A stretch of 12,830 bases of DNA, from NCBI GenBank assembly GCA_947372405.1, contig CANBTO010000080.1:1-12830 (forward strand). The letters run 5' to 3'. The stretch's first letter is position 1; every line of letters starts with the position of its first letter. Below the pieces are notes generated by a model, which ran no database searches, was not told the origin of the DNA, and worked only from the letters and a program-made list of their open reading frames with translations. Shown here piece after piece: positions 7,124 through 12,830 of this stretch. This DNA is from Verrucomicrobiaceae bacterium. Its GTDB lineage: Bacteria; Verrucomicrobiota; Verrucomicrobiae; Verrucomicrobiales; Akkermansiaceae. The translations under genes and the position numbers were made by a program.

Positions 7124-8056
7124 ATGACTCCGGAAACATGGTGGGTGCGGCGTGCCGAGGGCGCGAGATCGCTGATGAGGCAGAGCGTGGCGGAGGGCTT
7201 CGGTGGCTTCGACCGCGTGGAGCCTCATCTCGCGGCGGCGCTGCAGGACGCGCTTTCGCGTCCTGGATCGCTGGTGAGGGCGACGATCTGTTATCTAACA
7301 GGAATCGAGACTGGACTGCGGGACGAGCATGCGCGGGCGCTGGGCTGCGGTATCGAATACCTGCACACGGCTTCGCTGGTTTTTGACGATCTTCCGGCAA
7401 TGGACGACGCGCATGCGAGGCGTGGCGGCGCGTGCCTGCACATCGTGCATGGAGAGGCTGTGGCGATGCTTGCGGCGCTGGCGCTGGTGAACCGCGGCTA
7501 CGCGTTGCTCTGGCAGGGGATGTCTCCGGCAAACGGCAGGCGCAGGGCGATGGCCGGAGCATGGGTGGACGGGCGGCTTGGCGTGGGTGGAGTGCTTGGC
7601 GGGCAGGCTTTTGATTTGAGCGGTTGGAACGGCGGCCAAACGACGGCGGAGGTTTCCGCAGTAGCGGCCCGCAAAACGGGTGACATGCTGCGACTCGCAC
7701 TGGTGCTTCCGGCGATCGTGGGCGGTGGGACACCGCGTGAGATCCGTGTGCTGGACCGCCTCGCGTTGCTGCGCGGGCTGGCCTATCAGGCGGCGGACGA
7801 TTTGAAGGACGTGGTTTCATCGCCGGCGGATTCCGGAAAAACCGGCGGGCGTGACGAACTGCTCGGCCGTCCGAACCTGGTGGCGGCGGAAGGTTTGCAG
7901 GCGGCGATACGGAGATTCGAGCGCTTGAACGTGATGGGAGACCGCATTCAGGCCTTGTTGCCCGGCCCGGCCAGCCGCTGGGGCATACTGAACCTGCTCA
8001 AGGTGAAGTCTCCCATGGTGGATGATGCTCGTGTTCTTCTCACCGCGGCAGTGTAG
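7124..8056 (+). CDS. Polyprenyl (farnesyl/geranylgeranyl-type) diphosphate synthase
   Basis: This enzyme should condense isopentenyl diphosphate with an allylic diphosphate in the cytosol to give C15-C20 chains for quinones, carotenoids or other isoprenoids. The 310-aa protein has the first Asp-rich motif SLVFDDLPAMDDAHARRG (Asp88, Asp89, Asp94, Arg99-Arg100), GGQAFDL in the middle and the second Asp-rich motif AYQAADDLKD (Asp225, Asp226, Asp229). The usual N-terminal GGKRxRP block that binds isopentenyl diphosphate is replaced by RPGSLVRA (residues 46-53). The ATG at 7124 has no visible Shine-Dalgarno. It follows YceI by 22 bases, so the two are probably co-transcribed. A TCTAACA copy sits at 7294 in Tyr-Leu-Thr. 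Chain length cannot be decided by eye. Confidence 0.88.
   Translation: MTPETWWVRRAEGARSLMRQSVAEGFGGFDRVEPHLAAALQDALSRPGSLVRATICYLTGIETGLRDEHARALGCGIEYLHTASLVFDDLPAMDDAHARRGGACLHIVHGEAVAMLAALALVNRGYALLWQGMSPANGRRRAMAGAWVDGRLGVGGVLGGQAFDLSGWNGGQTTAEVSAVAARKTGDMLRLALVLPAIVGGGTPREIRVLDRLALLRGLAYQAADDLKDVVSSPADSGKTGGRDELLGRPNLVAAEGLQAAIRRFERLNVMGDRIQALLPGPASRWGILNLLKVKSPMVDDARVLLTAAV
7294..7300 (+). repeat. TCTAACA copy inside the prenyl synthase gene, within a palindrome
   Basis: Part of the 10-mer TTATCTAACA, which recurs at 9061. The surrounding CTGTTA-TC-TAACAG (7288-7301) is a perfect 6-bp inverted repeat. Encodes Tyr-Leu-Thr. Confidence 0.7.
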
Positions 8057-8137
8057 ACAGCTGCCGGGGGATTTCGGGTATTCCAAAGCTTGCAGTCCGG
8101 GGCGATGGCACGTCAGGTTCTCGTCGTGCGAGAAACG

Positions 8138-9274
8138 ATGGATAGTGCCCGCCGCTGGAGCGGATTCGTGTGTCCGGACTGCCGGTTTGTGTTCCGTGTC
8201 CCGAGGGATCACGACGGGCAGGGCATCGTTTGCCCAAGCTGCCGGCGGATGCTTAAAATCCCGGCACCCGGTGACCGGACTCCGCCGCTGGTTGTTTCAC
8301 TTCGGACCACCATCAAGGCCGAAGCCACGCCGGATCCGCAAAAGGTGGGCAAGCGTAAGAAAAAGCGATCCCGGAACCAGGACGCACATGCCTGGGACAG
8401 CGAATCAGGGAAACACCGAAGGATCTCAGGTAGCCGCGAGCGACGGCAGACGCTCTGGATGTTGGCGGGCGGGACCGCCCTCCTTGTTCTGGTGGTATCC
8501 GGAGTCATGCTGGCGCTGCACGGCCGTCCTGATGAACCGGTCGCGAATTCTCCCGAAAACGGAATTGCCGCGAAGCCACTTGCACCTGCCGGCGCGCAGA
8601 CCGCTCCCATGCCGCCCGAGCCGCAGCGCACGGATGAGGAGATTCTCGCGCTTGCGGAACCGATGGCCCGGAAATTTCTCGAAGCCATCCGCGTCGAGGA
8701 CCTTCTGCCGATGATCCGCAATCCGAAGGTCTCGGAACCGCGGATCCGGAAATTTTACGCCGAAGGAAAAATCGACGCGCCCGGGTTGTCTGCATTCAAC
8801 ACGGATTTGCTGCCGGTGCGCCAAGGGCAAATCCTATCCGTCAAGGTGCGCACCCGCGACTTCTCGGAAAAAACGTTGTCCTTCATCGAAACCGCCAGTG
8901 GGATCAAAATCGACTGGGAAAGCTGGGTCGGTTGGTCCCAAACGACTTGGGAAGAGTTCCTCGCCTCGAAGTCCGCCACTCCGCGCCTGTTCAGGCTGGT
9001 GCTCAGCCCGGTCGAATATTTCAACTTCGCGTTCACGGACGACCTCAAGTGGCAGTCCTATTATCTAACATCCGCCGACGGAGAACACGCGGTTTACGGT
9101 TATGCCGAGCGCGGATCCGATCTGAATTCCAAACTCCGTCCGCCTCCGGAGGTCCGGCAGGTCCAGATGACGCTGGCGATCCGCTTCCCGGAAAAGCCGA
9201 CCTCCGCGAACCAGGTCATCATCGACAAACTCGTCACGGCGGGCTGGGTGATCGAAAACGACGAAACACCATGA
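8138..9274 (+). CDS. Zinc-ribbon, single-pass membrane protein of unknown function
   Basis: From ATG 8138 it is 378 aa. The N-terminus is a zinc ribbon, CPDC (Cys12, Cys15) and CPSC (Cys32, Cys35). It is followed by a very basic linker (KRKKKRSRN, about 72-80), one membrane helix (about 106-128), a Pro/Ala-rich spacer and a C-terminal domain of about 220 residues. The topology implies a cytosolic ribbon and an exported C-terminal domain. That domain has charged, aromatic-rich segments (DWESWVGWSQTTWEEFL, FAFTDDLKWQSYYLTS) of no family I recognise. ATG 8105 and TTG 8090 would extend it by 11 or 16 residues. Its stop overlaps the next start as ATGA, so the two are translationally coupled. TCTAACA recurs at 9064. 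Confidence 0.8.
   Translation: MDSARRWSGFVCPDCRFVFRVPRDHDGQGIVCPSCRRMLKIPAPGDRTPPLVVSLRTTIKAEATPDPQKVGKRKKKRSRNQDAHAWDSESGKHRRISGSRERRQTLWMLAGGTALLVLVVSGVMLALHGRPDEPVANSPENGIAAKPLAPAGAQTAPMPPEPQRTDEEILALAEPMARKFLEAIRVEDLLPMIRNPKVSEPRIRKFYAEGKIDAPGLSAFNTDLLPVRQGQILSVKVRTRDFSEKTLSFIETASGIKIDWESWVGWSQTTWEEFLASKSATPRLFRLVLSPVEYFNFAFTDDLKWQSYYLTSADGEHAVYGYAERGSDLNSKLRPPPEVRQVQMTLAIRFPEKPTSANQVIIDKLVTAGWVIENDETP
9064..9070 (+). repeat. TCTAACA copy inside the zinc-ribbon membrane gene
   Basis: Second occurrence of TTATCTAACA; encodes Tyr-Leu-Thr with the same TAT CTA ACA codons as the copy at 7294. Confidence 0.7.
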
Positions 9275-10662
9275 TACCATCCACCCGCGACAAGGCATTC
9301 GAACTCAACATCGATCCGCAGGTTTATGGGACCTTTGCCGAGATCGGCGCCGGGCAGGAAACCGCCAACTGGTTCTTCCGCGCGTCCGGTGCGGCCGGGT
9401 TGGTGGCGAAAACCATCTCCGCCTATGACATGACGATGAGCGACGCCATCTATGGCCGCACGGAAAGATATGTCTCCGCCGGCCGCTTGGCGTCGATGCT
9501 CGATCACGAATACGCCATCCTTCAGGAAAGGCTGGGACCCAAACGGGGAGTGGACACGACATTTTTCTCATTCTGCAACACCGTCCGAGCCCGCGGTTAC
9601 AAGGACAGCGGCGAGTGCCACGGCTGGCTTGGCGTCCGCTTCCAGATGAAACCCGGAGACCCTCCGTCTGACATCATCCTCCACGTCCGCATGCTCGACC
9701 AGCGTGCGATCGACCAGATGGAGGCGCTTGGCGTGGTAGGCGTGAACCTGATCCATTCCGCATACCGCAACCGTGGCCACCTCCGGCGTTTCGTGGAGTC
9801 ACTGCTGGACAATCTCGCACCGGGTCGCGTGGAAGTGGACCTGTTGAAATTCACCGGCCCTGGTTATGGATTCTTCGACAACCGGCTTTGCGCGCTGCAA
9901 CTCGTCGAGAGCGGCCTGACCGACGCGACGATGTTTCTGCCCAGCGGCGAGGTCGTACAGCCCGCGGAGGCTCTCTACCGCCATCCCGTGCTGCTCCTGC
10001 GCGGCAGTTTTGATCCGGTGATGAACATCCATCTCGCCATGCTGGAGCAGGCGCGCGTCGGTTTCTCCAATTCCCTGCCCGAGGCGGACCGGGGGTCCGA
10101 AATCGAACTCTGCGAGATCTCGATGGCCAATCTCCTGCGAGGACCAGGCATCGACCCGGTGGATTTCCTCGACCGCGCCGACGCCCTCCAGTCCATCGGT
10201 AAAACCGTGCTGGTCTCCAGTTGTGCCGAGTTCCACCGTATCGCCGCCTTCCTCAACCGTTGCACGAACAAACCCATCGGCATCATCCTCAGCATCGGTT
10301 TGCTCAACGAACTGTTCAAGGCGAAGTGGTCCGGGAATCTGGCCGGTGGACTGCTGGAATCCTTCGGACGTCTGTTCAAGCAAGGGGTAACGCTGCAGGT
10401 GTTTCCATGGAAAAACCGCAAGACCGGCGAGTTGGTGACCTCCGGGACCTTCAATGCTCCCGAGAACTGCGTGCATCTCTATCAGCACTTCGTCGAGAAC
10501 GGCCGCATCCAGGGAGTCGTGTGCAAGGACGAATCACTGCTGGCCTATACCGGGCGTGATGTCCGCAGGATGATTGCCGCCGGGGACCCGCGCTGGCGCG
10601 AGCTCGTGCCGGAGAAGGCGTGGGTCATGGCCGAGCGGCAGGCTCAGCTCCGGTTGCCTTGA
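9271..10662 (+). CDS. Conserved 463-aa protein of unknown biochemical role
   Basis: The start at ATG 9271 overlaps the preceding stop (ATGA, 4 bases). The open frame further left is out-of-frame read-through of the zinc-ribbon gene. There is no signal peptide or membrane helix, so it is probably cytosolic. Segments that look conserved are SDAIYGRTERYVS, ECHGWLGVRFQ, HVRMLDQ, GVVGVNLI, DNRLCALQLV, GEVVQPAEALYRHPVLLLRGSF, the Lys-Thr-Val in SIGKTVLVSSCAEFHRIAAFL and LLESFGRLFK. From memory, this is a widespread bacterial family that databases often mislabel as TonB-dependent receptor or nicotinate-nucleotide adenylyltransferase; the sequence shows neither a beta-barrel signature nor an HxGH nucleotidyltransferase motif. 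Coupling to the zinc-ribbon membrane protein suggests they work together. Function unknown. Confidence 0.85.
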   Translation: MIPSTRDKAFELNIDPQVYGTFAEIGAGQETANWFFRASGAAGLVAKTISAYDMTMSDAIYGRTERYVSAGRLASMLDHEYAILQERLGPKRGVDTTFFSFCNTVRARGYKDSGECHGWLGVRFQMKPGDPPSDIILHVRMLDQRAIDQMEALGVVGVNLIHSAYRNRGHLRRFVESLLDNLAPGRVEVDLLKFTGPGYGFFDNRLCALQLVESGLTDATMFLPSGEVVQPAEALYRHPVLLLRGSFDPVMNIHLAMLEQARVGFSNSLPEADRGSEIELCEISMANLLRGPGIDPVDFLDRADALQSIGKTVLVSSCAEFHRIAAFLNRCTNKPIGIILSIGLLNELFKAKWSGNLAGGLLESFGRLFKQGVTLQVFPWKNRKTGELVTSGTFNAPENCVHLYQHFVENGRIQGVVCKDESLLAYTGRDVRRMIAAGDPRWRELVPEKAWVMAERQAQLRLP

Positions 10663-11189
10663 ACCGCCAGTGAGGCCCGTTTCTCCAATTCGTCGTCCAC
10701 ACCGCGCATCGCGCGGCTCGGCGGTTTCAGGAGGTCATAGTCCGAGCCACAATACATGCAGCGGAATTTCTGCGTGGCGAGGATCGTGAGCGTCGCGCTG
10801 ACTCCGTGGTTGCAGGGGAAAATCCGCTTCGCACGCACATGGACCCGCGCGCCGGTTTCCATCAGCGGGGTGCCCTTGCACAGCGGGCAGAAGGTGTTAC
10901 GGCGTTTGAAAAACGCGATCAGCCAGGTGATGGCGCAGAAAACCATGCAACCGATCAGCACCTCGGTGGCCTCGTGGCATGGCACAAGGTAGAAGCTTAC
11001 CATGGTGGTGATGGTCGCGATCCATCCGAGATAGTGGAGCGATGAGAAAAACACCGCCACGCGGAAGGGACTGGCCGATGGCAGAGAGCGGGCACGATGC
11101 TCCTTCGCCATGGGTGGCGTGATCTGGCGCGGGGAGGTGTGCGCTTGATTCTCCATCGGGGGTTCGCCGGACATTCCCCCATCCGGCAT
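10644..11189 (-). CDS. Two-helix membrane protein with a C-terminal zinc ribbon
   Basis: The 181-aa product has a polar N-terminus, then two hydrophobic helices (about 44-66 and 76-93), then a cytosolic-looking C-terminal part. That part has two Cys pairs, CPLCKG and CMYCG, about 43 residues apart, plus CNHG between them, the pattern of a zinc ribbon. I recognise no named family. Starts at 11189, 11174 and 11156 are all possible and none has a clear ribosome site; the longest is given. The last 19 bases overlap the end of the convergent 463-aa gene. It diverges from purC with a 121-base spacer. Confidence 0.75.
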   Translation of the reverse strand: MPDGGMSGEPPMENQAHTSPRQITPPMAKEHRARSLPSASPFRVAVFFSSLHYLGWIATITTMVSFYLVPCHEATEVLIGCMVFCAITWLIAFFKRRNTFCPLCKGTPLMETGARVHVRAKRIFPCNHGVSATLTILATQKFRCMYCGSDYDLLKPPSRAMRGVDDELEKRASLAVQGNRS

Positions 11190-11310
11190 TGGTTTGCAAG
11201 GATTGAATGCTAAGCTGCCTCCCGAACAGCCATACGCAATCGCGTAAAAGATTCCCGCTCCGGACGGACGCGATCTTGACCGCGGCCGGGGCCGCTCTTA
11301 GGAAATCCCC
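11190..11310. promoter_or_regulatory. Divergent spacer upstream of purC
   Basis: The gap carries two small inverted repeats: TACGC-AATC-GCGTA (11233-11246) and GCGGCC-GG-GGCCGC (11282-11295). The second lies just before the ribosome site and could fold in the purC leader. A TTGACC at 11276 has no matching -10 box at a suitable distance. No PurR-like or riboswitch sequence was recognised. Confidence 0.4.
11301..11310 (+). promoter_or_regulatory. Likely ribosome binding site of purC
   Basis: TAGGAA at 11299-11304 lies 6-10 bases before the ATG at 11311. It is one of the few recognisable Shine-Dalgarno-like sites in this window and fixes the purC start. Confidence 0.55.
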
Positions 11311-12024
11311 ATGACTCCACTTTACGAAGGCAAATCGAAGCGGCTTTGGGCGACTGAAAATCCGGATACCCTGCGCATGGAATTCAAGAACGACGCCACC
11401 GCCTTCAACGGTGAGAAGAAGGTGCAGTTCGAGAACAAGGGCCGTTTCAACAACGCCATCAGCACCCTGATCTACGGCATGCTGGAAAAACAGGGAGTGC
11501 CCACCCACTTCGTCCGCGAGATCGATGAGACCAACGTCGAGGTCAAAAAGGTCGAGATCCTCATGGTCGAAGTCATCGTCCGCAACGTCGCGGCCGGCAG
11601 TTTCTGCAAGCGCACCGGCATGCCGGAAGGCCATGTGTTCAGCCTGCCCATCGTGGAATTCTCCTACAAGAGCGACGAACTCGGCGACCCACTCATCAAC
11701 GACGACTACATCCGCGAAATGAAGCTCGCCACACCGGAGGACCTCGTCTTCCTGCGCAAATCCGCGCTCAAGGTCAACGACCTGCTCTGCGAATTCTTCG
11801 GCAAGTGCGGCCTGCGCCTCGTGGATTTCAAACTCGAATACGGCCGCCTTGCGTCCGATCCATCCGTCATCGTGCTCGCCGACGAGATCAGCCCGGACGG
11901 CTGCCGCCTGTGGGACATCAAGACCGGTGAGAAGATGGACAAGGACCGCTTCCGCCGCGACCTCGGCAACGTCATGGAAGCCTACGAGGAAGTGCTCGGC
12001 CGCGTGAAACAGACACTTGCCTAA
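11311..12024 (+). CDS. purC: Phosphoribosylaminoimidazole-succinocarboxamide (SAICAR) synthase
   Basis: This enzyme joins aspartate to CAIR with ATP in de novo purine synthesis, in the cytosol. The 237-aa length is typical of bacterial PurC. It opens with YEGKSKRLW, has the nucleotide-site stretch KNDATAFNGEKK, and then VRNVAAGSFCKRTG. Both family signatures are visible: LPIVEFSYKSDELGDPLIND and LVDFKLEYG. DEISPDGCRLWD follows and is standard. The start is supported by the AGGA-type ribosome site. No other purine gene is visible, so it appears as a single-gene unit here. Its TAA overlaps the TAG of the convergent glycosidase by two shared bases within CTAA (12021-12024). Confidence 0.98.
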   Translation: MTPLYEGKSKRLWATENPDTLRMEFKNDATAFNGEKKVQFENKGRFNNAISTLIYGMLEKQGVPTHFVREIDETNVEVKKVEILMVEVIVRNVAAGSFCKRTGMPEGHVFSLPIVEFSYKSDELGDPLINDDYIREMKLATPEDLVFLRKSALKVNDLLCEFFGKCGLRLVDFKLEYGRLASDPSVIVLADEISPDGCRLWDIKTGEKMDKDRFRRDLGNVMEAYEEVLGRVKQTLA

Positions 12025-12830
12025 GCGTCTCCCTCCGATCCCGCGCGGATGATTTCCTGATAGACTCCGACCTCCGTCGTAGGCACGCGGCGCAGGTCCG
12101 GGTCCTTGTCGAGGTCCACGAAATAGAGGCCGAAGTCCGTGTTGGGATCGAAGGGGTGGCCCCATTCGCGGTTCGAGGTGATGGACCAGAAATTATAACC
12201 GGCCACAGGCACGCCCTTGTGGATCGCTTCCTCGACTTCCGCGAGGTGCGCGCGCAGGTAGTCGGCACGCGGGATGCCGTTGGCTTCGGGGACGCTGCCG
12301 TTTTCCACGACGAAGAGTTCCTGGCCGGGAAACCAGCGGTGGAAGCGCCGCAAGGCGTGATAGAGTCCGCGCGGCCAGACCGGGGCTTTGAGGAAACGCC
12401 CGTGCGCCGCGTCTTCCAGCGAGCGGAACTGGTGCAGGCGCGTCGTCGGCAGGCCCCAGTAATAGTCGAGTCCGACGAAGTCCTGCGCACCGACCGCTTC
12501 GGTCGGGCAGAGTTCTTCCGGCAGCTTGCCGGACGTGCCGAGATACCACCAGTTTGCGTTGGCGATCAGGCTCGTCGTACCCCAGAAACGCCATGCCCAG
12601 TTCAGCCAGCGGGACTTGGCCTGAAGCACCTTCAAGCGGTATGCTGGTTCTAACGGAACAATCTCCAGTGCTGCTTCATCGCCGAGGATTTCGCGGGCGA
12701 TTCTTCGCGCGAGTTTCACTTCAAGGCCATCGCCGGAAACGCTTGTAGAAACTCCGGGCGCGTCCGTCCGCAGGCCGATGCGGATTTTCCCCCGCTTCCG
12801 GATGCGGCGGAAATCACGCGACTCTCCCAG
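12021..12830 (-). CDS. C-terminal part of a family 1 glycoside hydrolase fused to a solute-binding-like segment (partial)
   Basis: The frame is open to the right edge, so the N-terminus is missing; the GTG at 12719 is internal. The last 200 residues are GH1 (beta-glucosidase type). DFVGLDYYWG corresponds to the DFIGLNYY strand, LFVVENGS carries the nucleophile Glu (codon 12303-12305) and GYNFWSITSNREWG is the glycone-binding WS...NxEW motif, followed by DFGLYFVDLD. The upstream part (12609-12791) reads GKIRIGLRTDAPG, then LEVKLARRIAREILG and VPLEPAYRLKVLQ. This pattern matches the first lobe of family 3 extracellular solute-binding proteins. The GH1 acid/base NEP motif is not in the window. 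Expected role: hydrolysis of beta-glycosides, perhaps with substrate sensing. I vaguely recall related fusions but cannot confirm. Confidence 0.82.
   Translation of the reverse strand: MGESRDFRRIRKRGKIRIGLRTDAPGVSTSVSGDGLEVKLARRIAREILGDEAALEIVPLEPAYRLKVLQAKSRWLNWAWRFWGTTSLIANANWWYLGTSGKLPEELCPTEAVGAQDFVGLDYYWGLPTTRLHQFRSLEDAAHGRFLKAPVWPRGLYHALRRFHRWFPGQELFVVENGSVPEANGIPRADYLRAHLAEVEEAIHKGVPVAGYNFWSITSNREWGHPFDPNTDFGLYFVDLDKDPDLRRVPTTEVGVYQEIIRAGSEGDA

Noticed and set aside
9799..10488. 229-aa minus-strand frame within the 463-aa gene
   Set aside because: Antisense shadow produced by high GC at third codon positions; the + frame has the coherent conserved protein.
11276..11304. TTGACC...TAGGAA as a purC promoter
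   Set aside because: The -10 match is poor and it overlaps the ribosome binding site.
10897..12165. 422-aa minus-strand frame across purC
   Set aside because: It is antisense to the clear purC gene and composed of GC-bias shadow sequence; it has no domain I recognise.
1..12830. Defence island, CRISPR, prophage or transposon
   Set aside because: No cas, restriction, integrase or transposase homologue and no spaced direct-repeat array was seen on either strand.

Overview
The window is GC-rich (estimated by eye at a little over 60% G+C), densely coding bacterial chromosome. It holds about fourteen genes on both strands. There is no rRNA, tRNA, CRISPR array, transposase or phage gene. The mix of families points to the Verrucomicrobiota, probably Verrucomicrobiales: a secreted YkuD-type L,D-transpeptidase, a YceI protein beside a prenyl synthase, zinc-ribbon membrane proteins, several conserved hypotheticals, and a hairpin repeat whose translated form I remember from Planctomycetes and Verrucomicrobia. 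The phylum call is an inference from memory, not a database result.

Layout. 2-283 is the tail of a gene entering from the left. 284-526 is non-coding and carries a perfect 20-bp inverted repeat. 527-1261 (-) is a secreted L,D-transpeptidase. It is divergent from a rightward run at 1383-3735: an MFS transporter, a small four-helix membrane protein and a small membrane-anchored Cys-containing protein. 3791-4927 (-) is a MalY/PatB-type C-S lyase, divergent from a metallo-beta-lactamase-fold hydrolase of the NAPE-PLD type (5021-5980). The spacer between them has a 7-bp tandem repeat. 5973-6458 (-) is an exported thioredoxin-fold-like protein without a CxxC pair. It is divergent from a rightward run at 6556-10662: YceI, polyprenyl synthase, a zinc-ribbon membrane protein, and a conserved 463-residue protein of unknown role joined to the previous gene by an ATGA overlap. 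10644-11189 (-) is a second zinc-ribbon membrane protein. It is divergent from purC (11311-12024). 12021-12830 (-) is the C-terminal part of a family 1 glycosidase that runs off the right edge and appears fused to part of an extracellular solute-binding domain.

How the parts fit. Most genes look like independent housekeeping or envelope functions: purine synthesis, sulfur amino acid metabolism, cell-wall cross-linking, phospholipid-type hydrolysis and transport. Two pairings suggest shared function: YceI (isoprenoid-lipid binding) with the prenyl synthase, and the coupled zinc-ribbon/unknown pair. Three convergent pairs overlap at their stop codons, leaving no room for terminators between them.

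Best leads for something undescribed: the over-represented heptamer TCTAACA, which forces rare codons inside genes; the solute-binding/GH1 fusion; the hairpin repeat; and the coupled pair at 8138-10662. I found no complete new defence or mobile system.
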